Positions 26,474 through 36,900 of a stretch of DNA of 63,819 nt are shown here, one piece after another (the first letter of the stretch is position 1; the number at the start of each line of letters is the position of its first letter). A model generated the notes under the pieces. It was not told the origin of the DNA. It saw only the letters and a list, made by a program, of their open reading frames with translations, and made no database searches. Where the stretch lies: positions 1-63,819 of the IMG/VR virus record IMGVR_UViG_3300032050_000125, one strand, 5' to 3'. A program made the translations under genes and the position numbers. Source of the stretch: a virus.

Positions 26474-28063
26474 ATGTTAGTTGTAACACCAGGACAAAGT
26501 GTAGAAATACCATTTATATATAAGTCTGGCTATGAATATGTAGATCCAGAATCTAATATTATAATTTTCTTAAAAAGAGGTTTAAGTTCAGTAGGGCCAG
26601 TAATAATTGGGCCGTATGTTTATAATATAGATTTAGCTACAGCAGCAAGCCCAGGCTATTCACAGTCATTTACAGCAACAGATTCGGTAGAAAGAATCTC
26701 AGAAGGTTATTACAATCTTGTAATGCAGATACCTGCAAATGCATTTGACGGACAATATACAATTGAAATAAATACAACTTTAAATGGTGCAATTGATATT
26801 AAGGAAATTAATATCCACATAAAAGCCGTAGTGCAAAGCTCTGATTCAGACTACTCTTTGTTTGGAAAATCTGTTTCAATTAATTCAACTTCTAAATATA
26901 AGTTGATGGATCAGTTTGATACAAATAATGTACTTTTAATAGGACATACAGATGCAATAGAGCCATATGGTATTCAAAAAATTAGTTCTATAAAAGAAGG
27001 CGTAGATTTATTAAGAGCAGATATTAATTCTCCATTACTAAGAGGAATGTTTGACGCCTATAGTTGTGGTGCAAGAGATATATATTTAATGTCAGCAGGC
27101 TACATGAATCAGTACGTTGATAATGTAGCTGAAAGAAATACGCCAATATTTAAAGACAGTGTTAATGATACATTTACTTTTTACCAAACATATTATAATA
27201 GTCTCGCAATCTGCTATAACCTAATTGAACAATATGATTTTATAGATTTTGTTGTTCCACTAGAAGCTAGTATGATAAACACTGGAACAGTAAATTTTGC
27301 AAAGCAGTTAGCTAATTTCTGTAATAAAATCCAAGAAAATACTGGCGAAGTAACCATAGGCATATTAGGTTCAAAGAACCAGGGTGTTAATTCTCAAGAT
27401 GTCACAGAATTAATAAATAAAAATTTTGACATTCAAAGTACGATTGATGGAAATGGTTTTATAACAAAAGACACAGGTAAGCACTTAGTGCTTGTTTATG
27501 GAGAAGCTATCTTTGCACATAAACAACTGCAAACAAGTTATAGCTCATCTTTAGCTGCAGCAACAGCTGGCTTATTGTCTTCAATGCAAGTTAATTATGG
27601 AATAAGCAATCAAAGAATTCCTGCTGCTCTTTCTGGCTATGGGGCAGAACTAACTACAGCACAAGTAAAATCTTTGAATGACAAAGGAATTAATTCGATA
27701 ACAAGAGGAAGTAGATCAAGAAGATTTGCTGGCCCATATGATGTATATCTGAGTGGTGACTTTACGCAATCAATAAGCGAAAACTTTAAAGATTCTTCCA
27801 ATGTTCGTTTAGCTGCAATGGTGATATCTGAAGTGCAAGCAATTAGCAAAAATGCAATAGGTAAATTTGGATACTCTAAAATTACTAGCAAAGTTGAAGC
27901 ATTATTAAATTTCTTAAAAATTAATGATATAGTTAGAAACTATAGTTTAGACGCGTATGCAGATAAGCAAGAAAAAGGAAAAATGTACTTTAACATAACA
28001 CTTGTTTCTTCTAGAACTTTAAGAGAACTATCATTTAACATAGCATCAGGAAGAGGCGCATAA
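26474..28063 (+). CDS. tail-sheath-like protein with N-terminal beta domain (529 aa)
   Basis: Residues 1-125 are a beta domain (GQSVEIPFIYKSGYEYVDPE). From about 150 the chain follows a sheath-like pattern: VLLIGHTDAIEPYG, PLLRGMFDAYSCGARDIYLM, YDFIDFVVPLEA, SSLAAATAGLLSSMQVNYG, and a C-terminal SLDAYADKQEKGKMYFNITL followed by a SFNIASG strand like the sheath handshake arm. A second sheath protein lies at 28891. It may form a special sheath end, a neck collar or a minor sheath. The start overlaps nothing and lies at the previous stop. Confidence 0.55.
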   Translation: MLVVTPGQSVEIPFIYKSGYEYVDPESNIIIFLKRGLSSVGPVIIGPYVYNIDLATAASPGYSQSFTATDSVERISEGYYNLVMQIPANAFDGQYTIEINTTLNGAIDIKEINIHIKAVVQSSDSDYSLFGKSVSINSTSKYKLMDQFDTNNVLLIGHTDAIEPYGIQKISSIKEGVDLLRADINSPLLRGMFDAYSCGARDIYLMSAGYMNQYVDNVAERNTPIFKDSVNDTFTFYQTYYNSLAICYNLIEQYDFIDFVVPLEASMINTGTVNFAKQLANFCNKIQENTGEVTIGILGSKNQGVNSQDVTELINKNFDIQSTIDGNGFITKDTGKHLVLVYGEAIFAHKQLQTSYSSSLAAATAGLLSSMQVNYGISNQRIPAALSGYGAELTTAQVKSLNDKGINSITRGSRSRRFAGPYDVYLSGDFTQSISENFKDSSNVRLAAMVISEVQAISKNAIGKFGYSKITSKVEALLNFLKINDIVRNYSLDAYADKQEKGKMYFNITLVSSRTLRELSFNIASGRGA

Positions 28064-28803
28064 TGCCACAGAACTACCCAATGTTCCCAACAGCTAATAT
28101 CAATGAATTTTCATTTGACAGAGTTTCAGGCAGTTTGCCTCCACTGCAAGCACAAGGGAATTTAACATATATAGAATTTATAGCAGCCGTAAAAGCCCTC
28201 TGGGAAAACGCATACCCAAATATTAAAATAAAACCTATTCAAAATGGCGACTATGCAGAATATCCTGTTATAGCATATGGATTAGAGTTAAGAAGGGCTC
28301 ATTCCGTAGAGCCAAAGCCCAGAAGTAGAGTATCACCATCAAAAGATATAGCTATTTTTGGTCAAAGATTTCAAAATATAATATCTTTTACCGTAATAAC
28401 AAAGTCAAATTCAGGTGAATTAAAAGGATCTTCAGATAGATATGCTGGTCCAGAGGTTGCAGAAAAGGTTATTGAAATATTCGAAGATTTTATGTTGGAA
28501 TATACCCCAGTTTTTAAAAGATTAGGTGCATCAGAGTTAGTATATGCCAGAAGATTATCAGATTCTGAGGAAAATAGGGACGCTACAGATGTAAATAAAA
28601 GAACCGTAACCTATATGTTAACAACCGAAAAGCTTATTGGCATGGAGGTTGGGCGTATAGAGCAAATAGCGTTAGACGTAAGACGTTATATGGCTATGGA
28701 AAAAGAGATTTGGGACCAATTCTATGAAGGCTCAACACCAACATATGAAGGAACTGAATTAAATATAATTGATTTAAATCAATCAGCTACTCCAGATTCA
28801 TAA
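28063..28803 (+). CDS. putative tail terminator / completion protein (246 aa)
   Basis: The start overlaps the previous stop (TAATG). YIEFIAAVKALWENAYPNIKI, FGQRFQNIISFTVITKS and EVAEKVIEIFEDFMLEYTPVF give the alternating alpha/beta layout of tail-terminator proteins (gpU, SPP1 gp17). Its position between two sheath-like genes is compatible with that role. The C-terminal 60 residues are extra. Confidence 0.4.
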   Translation: MPQNYPMFPTANINEFSFDRVSGSLPPLQAQGNLTYIEFIAAVKALWENAYPNIKIKPIQNGDYAEYPVIAYGLELRRAHSVEPKPRSRVSPSKDIAIFGQRFQNIISFTVITKSNSGELKGSSDRYAGPEVAEKVIEIFEDFMLEYTPVFKRLGASELVYARRLSDSEENRDATDVNKRTVTYMLTTEKLIGMEVGRIEQIALDVRRYMAMEKEIWDQFYEGSTPTYEGTELNIIDLNQSATPDS

Positions 28804-28833
28804 ATTATTAGTGGTTTGTTTTCAAACAATGCC

Positions 28834-28843
28834 CATTACTATA
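28834..28843 (+). promoter_or_regulatory. CATTACTATA motif, candidate late promoter element
   Basis: In the 87-bp gap before the sheath gene, 48 bp from ATG 28891; one mismatch to the consensus. The gene also has a strong GGAGGT ribosome site near 28875. Confidence 0.5.
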
Positions 28844-28890
28844 TTGATGAAGTAAAAATACATATGCTGCAAGCGGAGGTCTAAAAGCTA

Positions 28891-30147
28891 ATGGCTCTAC
28901 CAGGTGTAAAAACAGTAATCAAAGATAGATTTTATAGTATCTCTCGCCAAGATATTCCAGTTGGCCCGAGAGTAGTTCTTATCGCAAAAAGAGGAACACC
29001 CAGCACTACTGGCAATGTTCAAGATCTTGACGTAGTTCAGGCTACAAGCGAACAAGATGTAATTCAAGCTTTCGGAGAAGATTCACAAATCCATAGAGGA
29101 TATTTTGAACTTCTTGCTGGTGGAGCAGAAAGAATTTTCATTGTTCCACTTCCAGCAGACTCATCATTTAATCACACAACAGGTGCGATTACAAGCGTAA
29201 CATACGCAGCAGCAGGTGGTGGAAATGTTTTTGATGCAGCGTTTGAAGCAGCTGAATCAGCTCAGCCAGACATTATAGTTCCTTGGGGCCGTGGAACACA
29301 TTCAAGTGAATGGCAAAATCCTGCAACACCAGCTGACGATGAAGAGTATGGCTTTTACGCAAATAACGGAACTGGTTCAGCTAGTTGGGCAGCAAAAGTA
29401 GCTGATAAGGTTAAGGACATTTCAGAAAATTCACACGCATGCTTCGCAGTAATGGGAATTAAGCCATACGTAGGAACATCTGAGTTCATGACTCCAGCAC
29501 AAGTTTCCTCACATCTCTATAACTCAGGATCTGGTCCTGCTAACTTAATTAGCAGAGATTCTTCAACAATGGAAGAAATTGGTAGACACGTTGTTGTTAT
29601 TGCATCAGAGCTCAAGCCTGTAAATTACAATGCAGACTGGGGTTACTCAAATGGTGCAACAACATTCGCCGCAGCGATCAGCAGAATGTCATCATTTACT
29701 TCACCTGTTAATAAGACAGCTTACAACGTAGCATCTATTAGATATAACCCATCAAGAGCACAGCAGTTAGCGCTTTCCAATCTTGGTGTTAACTTTATTG
29801 CCTTGAACTTCAATAAGATTCCAGTCTTTGTTGAAGGTCTTACAATGGCAGCAGCTACATCAGACTACACAAGAATTTCTACAATGAGAATTGTTACAGA
29901 AGCAGCTCTTCTTGTTAGACAAGTTTGCACGAAGTTTGTTGGCGAGGCATCCACATTACAAACACGTAATTCAATGGAAACAGCCATAACTTCTGCACTA
30001 CGTGGCATGCAACAAGTCGGTGCCTTGCTTGACAGTGACTTCACAGTTAGTTACTGGCCAGCAGAAAATAAGGCGTTTGTTGATCTCGTGCTCACACCAG
30101 CATTTGAACTCAAGAACATTGAAGTTCAAGTCGCAGTAACAATATAA
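28891..30147 (+). CDS. tail sheath protein (418 aa)
   Basis: The N-terminus MALPGVKTVIKDRFYSISRQDIP and RVVLIAKRGTPSTTG, then ELLAGGAERIFIVPLP, are classic contractile-sheath features. The conserved domain near 330-418 (RISTMRIVTEAALLVRQVC, YWPAENKAFVDLVLTPA, LKNIEVQVAVTI) forms the interlocking C-terminal strand. It builds the outer contractile tube around the tail tube genes that follow. Strong promoter-like motif and GGAGGT imply high expression. Confidence 0.8.
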   Translation: MALPGVKTVIKDRFYSISRQDIPVGPRVVLIAKRGTPSTTGNVQDLDVVQATSEQDVIQAFGEDSQIHRGYFELLAGGAERIFIVPLPADSSFNHTTGAITSVTYAAAGGGNVFDAAFEAAESAQPDIIVPWGRGTHSSEWQNPATPADDEEYGFYANNGTGSASWAAKVADKVKDISENSHACFAVMGIKPYVGTSEFMTPAQVSSHLYNSGSGPANLISRDSSTMEEIGRHVVVIASELKPVNYNADWGYSNGATTFAAAISRMSSFTSPVNKTAYNVASIRYNPSRAQQLALSNLGVNFIALNFNKIPVFVEGLTMAAATSDYTRISTMRIVTEAALLVRQVCTKFVGEASTLQTRNSMETAITSALRGMQQVGALLDSDFTVSYWPAENKAFVDLVLTPAFELKNIEVQVAVTI

Positions 30148-30188
30148 ATAAAACATATATCTGATATACCGAATTAGGAGGGTATAAT

Positions 30189-30887
30189 ATGGCTGGTTCA
30201 GACTATTACGACAGTGCGGTTAATAAGTATCTTAATACTTACACCACATTCTCAGGAGCTGACATTGTTGCCACATTTGGTGGCGTTGAAATCGGTGCAC
30301 TTTCAGGAATTACTTTTTCAGTAACAAGAGAAAAAGCACCAATCTACACAATGGGTTCACCAAACCCAAGATCTTTCTCAAGAGGAAAGCGTGGTATCGC
30401 TGGTTCATTGATCTTTACAGTATTTGATCGCCCAGCACTTTACCAAATGCTTGATGCAAACCACCAGAAGGATAACGCACAATTGTTTTACACAAGAAGA
30501 CATAATACTCTTCCTGGAGACGTAGGACACAAGCGTGGTATTGCAGAGTTCTCAACACAAGATTCTGACGTAGTATCACAAGTACCATTCTACGCAGACC
30601 AAATTCCTCCGTTTGACATTACCATAACTTTTGCCAATGAATACGGTCAAGGTGCTGTACGTTCAATCTATGGCGTAGAGCTTCTTAACGAGGGTTCTGG
30701 AGCATCAATGGACGACATCGTCATTGAAGAAACCATGACCTATGTTGCAAGAGAAATTGGTCCAATGTACAGAATTACAACAGACCAACTCGCCAATGGC
30801 AAGTTTAATACAGGTGACCTCAGAGACATGATCAACAAAGATACAGTTTCTGAAGCCGGTCTCAATCCTAAGATAATTAGACCATAA
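30189..30887 (+). CDS. tail tube protein (232 aa)
   Basis: ATG 30189 with GGAGGG. 'VTREKAPIYTMGSPNPRSFSRG' and 'GIAGSLIFTVFDRPAL', then 'PPFDITITFANEYG', 'SIYGVELLNEG' and 'ETMTYVAREIGPM' form the tube fold seen in XkdM/phi29-type myovirus tubes. Codon use is richer in C/G third positions than its two paralogues, as expected for the major tube. It follows the sheath and precedes a terminator. Confidence 0.75.
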   Translation: MAGSDYYDSAVNKYLNTYTTFSGADIVATFGGVEIGALSGITFSVTREKAPIYTMGSPNPRSFSRGKRGIAGSLIFTVFDRPALYQMLDANHQKDNAQLFYTRRHNTLPGDVGHKRGIAEFSTQDSDVVSQVPFYADQIPPFDITITFANEYGQGAVRSIYGVELLNEGSGASMDDIVIEETMTYVAREIGPMYRITTDQLANGKFNTGDLRDMINKDTVSEAGLNPKIIRP

Positions 30888-30914
30888 TTTAATTAAACCT
30901 GCTAAAAGTAAGTT

Positions 30915-30959
30915 GATATGGAGGACGGGGGAAACTCTGGTCCTCCATATCTATTTTTT
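30915..30959 (+). terminator. strong rho-independent terminator between tube genes
   Basis: A 12-bp perfect stem, GATATGGAGGAC (30915-30926) with GTCCTCCATATC (30940-30951), a 13-base loop, then TATTTTTTA. Placed after the major tube gene, it should keep downstream transcription lower than that of sheath and tube. Confidence 0.9.
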
Positions 30960-30976
30960 AGCAAAGATAGGATAAA

Positions 30977-31717
30977 ATGAATAGAATAGACCCTAAACCA
31001 ATCAAGTATGATTTTGGACCATATCATAGAAGAGCAAATCTATATGATCAGGAAGCAATTAGTAAAGTAAGGGCAGAAAAGGGTTTACCAGATCCATTTT
31101 CAAACATGTCTTTTGCAGGAACTGATATTTCTGCAACGATGGTTATACCAGTAATAGATAGATTAAATGGCACAATCCAATCAATGGATGTACTTGAACT
31201 AGCTGAAGTACAAACAATATCTTATTCTATTCATAGAGAAAATTCTCCCGTAAGAACAGTGGGTCACGTTAACCCAAGAGGCTTTGTTAAGGGTGGAAGA
31301 ACAATAGCTGGTTCACTTATATTTACCGTATTTAATGAGTACGCTTTTTATAGAATAAAAGAATATAGAAATATAATGTCAGAAACTGGTTTGTTTTTTG
31401 CTCCCTTAGCTGACATGTTACCACCATTTGACATTGTTTTAACATTTTTTAATGAATATGGTTTGGGTTCAAAAATGAAAATATATGGTGTTACAATAGT
31501 GGATGAAGGTCAAACAATGTCTGTGGACGACCTTATCACTGAACAAACATATACTTTTATGGCTAGAGGAATTCAACCAATGATTTCCATGGACTATGAC
31601 CCGATGCTTCTCGGTGCAGAAGAAAGCGCTGTCTACAAAGACAGACAAAATAACTTTTACGGTGAAGAAAAAATGTTAGAATATACTAGATTTATAGACA
31701 GAGTAAGAAAGCCTTAA
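30977..31717 (+). CDS. tail-tube-like paralogue 2 (246 aa)
   Basis: ATG 30977 with AGGA. It repeats the tube motifs: 'YSIHRENSPVRTVGHVNPRGF', 'TIAGSLIFTVFNEYAF', 'LPPFDIVLTFFNEYGLG', 'MKIYGVTIVDEG', 'EQTYTFMARGIQPM'. An N-terminal extension of about 50 residues is present. It probably forms a specialised ring at the tube end or baseplate (like gp54 or gp48) rather than the main tube, because it lies after a terminator. Confidence 0.65.
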   Translation: MNRIDPKPIKYDFGPYHRRANLYDQEAISKVRAEKGLPDPFSNMSFAGTDISATMVIPVIDRLNGTIQSMDVLELAEVQTISYSIHRENSPVRTVGHVNPRGFVKGGRTIAGSLIFTVFNEYAFYRIKEYRNIMSETGLFFAPLADMLPPFDIVLTFFNEYGLGSKMKIYGVTIVDEGQTMSVDDLITEQTYTFMARGIQPMISMDYDPMLLGAEESAVYKDRQNNFYGEEKMLEYTRFIDRVRKP

Positions 31718-31721
31718 ACGC

Positions 31722-32771
31722 ATGGCAGGTGCAGCAGACCAAAATGGAAGACTTTACGGAAAACCTTTTAGGCCGTTTAGCTCTTATTTACCACCAGAAT
31801 TTAAATTTGCAAAAGAAGGTGATGCCTACTCATTAATAATGCCAGATTCCTTTGATCCACTAAACCCAGATATTGATTTACAGTGGGCTGGAAAAGTAGA
31901 TGATACAGCAAAGTTTAATAATTATTACGATTACTTTTTTACTGGTGAAGATGTAAAAATTTATATAGATGGTTTATTTGACGCCGGTGATGAATTAGAT
32001 ATAGCAAGTTTTGCATTTAATATAGTCCAACAAAAAACTCCATTGTATGGTTTTTGGTCATATAACTATGATGTTATGATGACTGGCACAAGAATAGTCA
32101 CTGGTGAATTCGTAGTACATAGTAGATATCCTGGAAGAATGAGAGACTTGCTTTCAAAAGCTGCAGATGTTAGAGCTTCTTTTTATACAGATTCTCCAAA
32201 ATCTCAAATTCAATCTTATTTAAGAGGTGACAAAGAAAGTCAAGAAGACGATAAAAATATACAAAAATATTGGGGGGCAAGCCAGCTTGATAGACTGTCA
32301 TCCGATCAAAGAAATTCTTCAAACGACAGAAACATATTTAGTGCTCACCCTCCATTTAACTTTGTAATAAAATATGGATCCCAAGAAGGTTCTTTAACAA
32401 CCCTGGTTAGAAATAAGGGGACAGGTGGCGATCAGTCATACGATATGCTTGATAGACTGATGTCACTAGATTATAATGACAGACTAAGTCAAACAAATAT
32501 TAGAGAAATGGATATTATTTTACAAAGCATTCATTTAACAACTATGTCTACAAATTATAATCCAGGTGGAAATCCTTTGGTGGAAGCTTATCAATTTATA
32601 GCTAGAGATATGTATATCTCTGAAGGGGTCAGAAAAGATCCTCCAAATGGTCAAATAACTATAAATGAAGAGCAACAGACAAGATCAACAAATTCCACAA
32701 TCGTACAACCTCCTCCAACTGAAGAAGAGCTCCTATCGCTAAAGGATAGAGCAAGATTGTACGAAGAATAA
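31722..32771 (+). CDS. tail-tube-like paralogue 3, extended (349 aa)
   Basis: ATG 31722, 4 bp after paralogue 2. Diverged tube signatures: 'FAFNIVQQKTPLYGFWSYNYD', 'TRIVTGEFVVHSRYPGRM', 'HPPFNFVIKYG', 'IILQSIHLTTMST' and 'EAYQFIARDMY'. A charged insertion at about residues 155-200 and a Thr/Glu-rich C-terminus are extra. Likely a tube-end or tube-baseplate adaptor. Confidence 0.55.
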   Translation: MAGAADQNGRLYGKPFRPFSSYLPPEFKFAKEGDAYSLIMPDSFDPLNPDIDLQWAGKVDDTAKFNNYYDYFFTGEDVKIYIDGLFDAGDELDIASFAFNIVQQKTPLYGFWSYNYDVMMTGTRIVTGEFVVHSRYPGRMRDLLSKAADVRASFYTDSPKSQIQSYLRGDKESQEDDKNIQKYWGASQLDRLSSDQRNSSNDRNIFSAHPPFNFVIKYGSQEGSLTTLVRNKGTGGDQSYDMLDRLMSLDYNDRLSQTNIREMDIILQSIHLTTMSTNYNPGGNPLVEAYQFIARDMYISEGVRKDPPNGQITINEEQQTRSTNSTIVQPPPTEEELLSLKDRARLYEE

Positions 32772-32780
32772 TAATAATTG

Positions 32781-32789
32781 TGGTATACT
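32781..32789 (+). promoter_or_regulatory. extended -10 promoter TGGTATACT
   Basis: TG-G-TATACT, expected start near 32796, then AGGAG and ATG 32824. No convincing -35 element is seen at 16-18 bp spacing. Confidence 0.45.
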
Positions 32790-32823
32790 TATTTAAATAG
32801 AAAATACTTAATCAGGAGAAATC

Positions 32824-33324
32824 ATGAGTGAAGTGAGAAAAGTTGTAGTTAAAGACGCTCCAGAACTGGCCGAAGAAATGGGAGCTCAAGAAGCGTATGT
32901 TACGATTGCAGAAGACGAAATGCAAGCACCTGTTGAAGAGAGCGTCGGTGTAGAAGAGTTGCCAGATGATGAGCACATTTGGCCAAACGGTCCAACAGCA
33001 GGCCAAATTAAAGCTTGGAAAAAAGAATTTGGTGACGTGTATGTCACATCAATTAGCTATGATAAGCATATTGCCTGGAGAACATTGAATCGTCTTGAAT
33101 ATAAGAATCTCTTCAAGAAGATGGAACAACTTGTTCAGGCTGGTCAACTTAGCCAGTCAGAAGCAAATCTTTGGAACGAAGAAGCAATTGCAGAAACATG
33201 CATTCTATTTCCTCAGTATGATAAGCAATCGCTAATTACTGAGATGGCTGGTCTGCCGTCGCTAATTTCTCAAGAAGTGTTAGAAGCTTCTGGGTTCTTA
33301 GCATTAGAAGTAAGACAGCTCTAA
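32824..33324 (+). CDS. putative tail assembly chaperone, first (166 aa)
   Basis: ATG 32824 with AGGAG and a likely own promoter. The acidic N-terminus is followed by a domain (AWRTLNRLEYKNLFKKME, ETCILFPQYDKQSLITEMAG, SQEVLEASGFLALEVRQL) that resembles the domain in the next gene. Two-gene chaperones placed just before the tape measure are the rule in tailed phages. The frame ends CAG-CTC-TAA, 4 bp before the next start. Confidence 0.6.
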   Translation: MSEVRKVVVKDAPELAEEMGAQEAYVTIAEDEMQAPVEESVGVEELPDDEHIWPNGPTAGQIKAWKKEFGDVYVTSISYDKHIAWRTLNRLEYKNLFKKMEQLVQAGQLSQSEANLWNEEAIAETCILFPQYDKQSLITEMAGLPSLISQEVLEASGFLALEVRQL

Positions 33325-33328
33325 TGAC

Positions 33329-33955
33329 ATGGTCAATGCAGAAATATTATATGAACTAAAATTAAAATATGGATCTATTTTTCAGACTTATCTGAAAAAA
33401 GATCTTGTAATATTTCGTGAATTAACCTTTGCTGAATTCGATAAAATAGCTGAACATGAATCACTTGGTGAAAGTTCAGCGGAAATAGAAGATTTAATAA
33501 TTAAGTCAGCTGTATTATATCCAGAAGATATCGTTCTGGATCATTATCCAGCTGGCTTAGTTGCTTCTTTGGCGGAAGAAATTCTTCAAGAGTCTGGTTT
33601 TGCCTCCCCCGCTAAGGCTAAAAGAACATTAGATGATAAAAGGGCTCAGGCTGCAGAAGTTAGAAATTTAATGAAAGCCTTTGTTCTGAGTACTATAACT
33701 ACATATTCTCCTGAGGACTTAGATAATTTAACTTATACTAAGTTAGCAGAAAAAGTAGCACTATCAGAAAAAATTATAGAAATAAAACAAAACATTTTAG
33801 GTATTGCGCCAACAAATGTAATATTGCAACTTATTGATCCTCAAGAAGAAGAAGAAAAGTTTAAGGATAAAGCTGAAAGATACAATAAGTCTAAAAAAGA
33901 AGGCGAAGCAAAGTATGAAGATCCAATTGCTCAAAAACTTTGGGGAATTAGATAA
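33329..33955 (+). CDS. putative tail assembly chaperone, second (208 aa)
   Basis: LVIFRELTFAEFDKIAEHES, KSAVLYPEDIVLDHYPAGLVA and SLAEEILQESGFA repeat the pattern of the preceding protein, so the two are diverged copies. A C-terminal helix and a charged tail (DPQEEEEKFKDKAERYNKSK) follow. It would bind the tape-measure protein during tube assembly. A +1 fusion with the first gene is only possible within 33314-33322. Confidence 0.55.
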   Translation: MVNAEILYELKLKYGSIFQTYLKKDLVIFRELTFAEFDKIAEHESLGESSAEIEDLIIKSAVLYPEDIVLDHYPAGLVASLAEEILQESGFASPAKAKRTLDDKRAQAAEVRNLMKAFVLSTITTYSPEDLDNLTYTKLAEKVALSEKIIEIKQNILGIAPTNVILQLIDPQEEEEKFKDKAERYNKSKKEGEAKYEDPIAQKLWGIR

Positions 33956-33972
33956 TAGAAGGGTAGATTGTT

Positions 33973-36900
33973 TTGTTTAGAGACAAAACACCGTTAGTCA
34001 ACTTAGGCTATGGTCTCACGTCCCGTGACGTACCAGCAAGTTCTAATGAAGAAAAAAACCCTAACCCAAACAGCGGATACATATCTCGTGCGTTAAATGA
34101 TAAGCCGATTCTTAAATACATAACAACTACAGCTGCAACATTAGCTGGAACTTATGCCGCGTCAAAGCTTTTAAGTAAGGGTGGCATTAAACTTGCGAAA
34201 ACAATACAGAGGTCTGCAGATAGTGGGTCTCATCTAGGTAGGACTTTTGTCCAAAATGCAGCACAAATAAGAAAAACCTTAGATGAACTTGAGGGTGTAA
34301 ATAGATATGTTGAAGGTTTTGAGGATCCTTATAGCAGATTAATATATCAAGCAGCAGATGGAAAAACAATAAGGCCACAGCTGACAAGATTGACTGGTCC
34401 AGAATTTGTTTCCGATGGAACAATGTGGATGACAAGAAGAGAGTTTCAAGCCTCACGAGCAGGTCGTCAACCGGTAGCTGAATGGGCTTTTAGAGATCAA
34501 TTGCAGAGCAACCTTGCAAGAGGTGCAAGAAATCTACCGCTTACTTTACCAGCAACATACATTGTACAAAGAGGTTTAACAGATCCATTATTTGGAAACT
34601 CTGAAGATAGACCTAGAACAAAATGGTATAACCCTGTTGATGTTGTCACTGATTTTGTTAAGCAGTCAACACTAAATATAACGAGCATACTACTTCCAGA
34701 GTCAGTTGCTGGAGCGGGAATAAAGAGGATAAAACAATTATCTGATGCACCGTATCAAGATTTTCCACTGCCACTAAGTAGAAATCAGCTTAAAACAGCA
34801 AATAAAGTAGCAGATCTAAAAACTATTTTAATGTCATTTGGACAAGATAGTGAAAAGATAATACAACAAGCTACAAGAATTAGCAGTTCAGCATCCTATG
34901 CATTTAACGCTTCATTCCAAGAAGCTCAAAGAAGAGAAGGTGGAGTTGTTTTTGCACTACACCAGGCAAGAAGAGGAGCAGCTGCAGCCAGAGCAGCTTC
35001 TGAGCTTTCTGGAGAAGGAAAACTTGCAAGAGCTACAAAAACAGCTAGAGGCTATCTATTTGGCTATGCAAATAATTCTGATACAAGTCTTGATATTCCG
35101 CTCTATGGAGAATTCAAAGCAGGAGAAAAAACACTCGGGTTTATAGACACAATACCAACATTAAGAGGCTTAACAACTGGCTCTAGAACATATCGTCAAC
35201 AATATAAAACAGCAAAGAACGCTTATGATGTTATATCTGGGGCCCTTTCATATGATGAGGCACTGAGAAGATCTACTGGAGATACAACCACTGCTGCAGA
35301 TATTTTAACAAAAACAATTCAAAATATCAAAAAACAACATACAAGTAGATTTTCTAATCTAGTCTACTCGTCATTAAACGCTAAATCCATGGTTGATGGT
35401 GATAGTGATTTAACAAAAGCTGGACAATTTACCAGAGAATTTGAAAATGAAGCGTATGCTAGATCTATACAAGAGTCTTTAGTTAGACGAGGGATAAATG
35501 ATGAAGCTGCATTAGACTTTGTCGGCCAAATGAAGATAAGAAGACTTCTAACTCCTTTTGACAGAAATAGAAGTATCTCTGAAAGAATTACATTTGGAAT
35601 TAAAAAGATAAATGTAGGGACAGATGATGCATTCTTTGCGGCAATAAATGAAAGAGCTAAAAAAGATTTAGGTAAAAAAGCAGAAAACTTTACTGCTGAA
35701 ATACTTAAGTCATCATTTAGAGAAGCAGACTCAGCATTTACAACTCAATCATATAGAGCTCTTTTAAGGGAAAGGGCAGAACTAGCTTATAAAGATATAG
35801 AAAAAAATATCATAATACAGCATGCAAACGCAATAAGTAGGCCACAAAAAGCTCTGTACGAAGATTTTACTGGAGCAATAACTCCTCAAAAAATGAGTTT
35901 TCTTTCAAGAAAAGCAGCTCAAAAACTTGGAATACAATTAGTTAATTCAGATGGATCATACACCTCAGACAATTTCATTGCTGCTCAGTTAGCTAAAAGA
36001 GGAATAAATGCAGACGATGCCTCACAGCTAAAAGGATTCTTAATTGATAATAAATTAATGACACCAGCGTCTAGTGTTGGTGGATTTAATATTTTTGGCT
36101 TAAGAGAAATATCAATTGACAAAGCATTTGATAAAGGAATTTTTGAAGCATTTGATGATAAGAGTAGGGCAGAGGCTAGAAGAGTATTTGGCCAAGTTGC
36201 AATGCAAGATCCAGTTTCTAGAACAATTGGATATTCTGCACTTACTGGAGTTTACGAAAACGCAGCTGGAAGAATAGTTGATACAACCAGAATGAGATCT
36301 GGTTTTATGAGCTTTATGGATACTCTTACTGAGGGCTACGGAATACCAGTAGTTAAATTTAATCCTTTACAACTTCTTGGTTTTGGTGGCCCCAAAGGTG
36401 TTTCTAGAGATACGGAAATACAATTCTTAAGAGGGACAGCAAGACAAGATTTTATAGCTGATTCCGTAGATAGACCAGAGGTTTATGCGTGGGTTAATCA
36501 GAGATCTGGTTTATTTGGAAACGTAGGAAAATTATTTGGCATTACTGCTACAGAGGGTGGCGCTTCAATTGATGAAGCAGCTGGTTTGTATAAGAGATTT
36601 TCTTCGACTGAAACCGATCTTTATTCAAGAGCAGCAAGATTGGCGTCGGGTAGAGAACAGGAAAGGTCTTCTGTTATAGCTGGAGAACCAGTTGGAAGAT
36701 TAGAAAGAATCAGATCTTTATTTGATGTAGATGAAGAGCAACCAAGTTCTTTGTTTAGAAAACTTGGAAGATTTGCAAGAAGAAAGTCAGATATACAAAA
36801 CCCAGTTGTATTTGGAAAACTTTTATCTGAAGGGACTATTAGTGTTGGTAGGGGCAAAACTCTAACACTTAATGCTGTTGATGATACTGTAAATATAATA

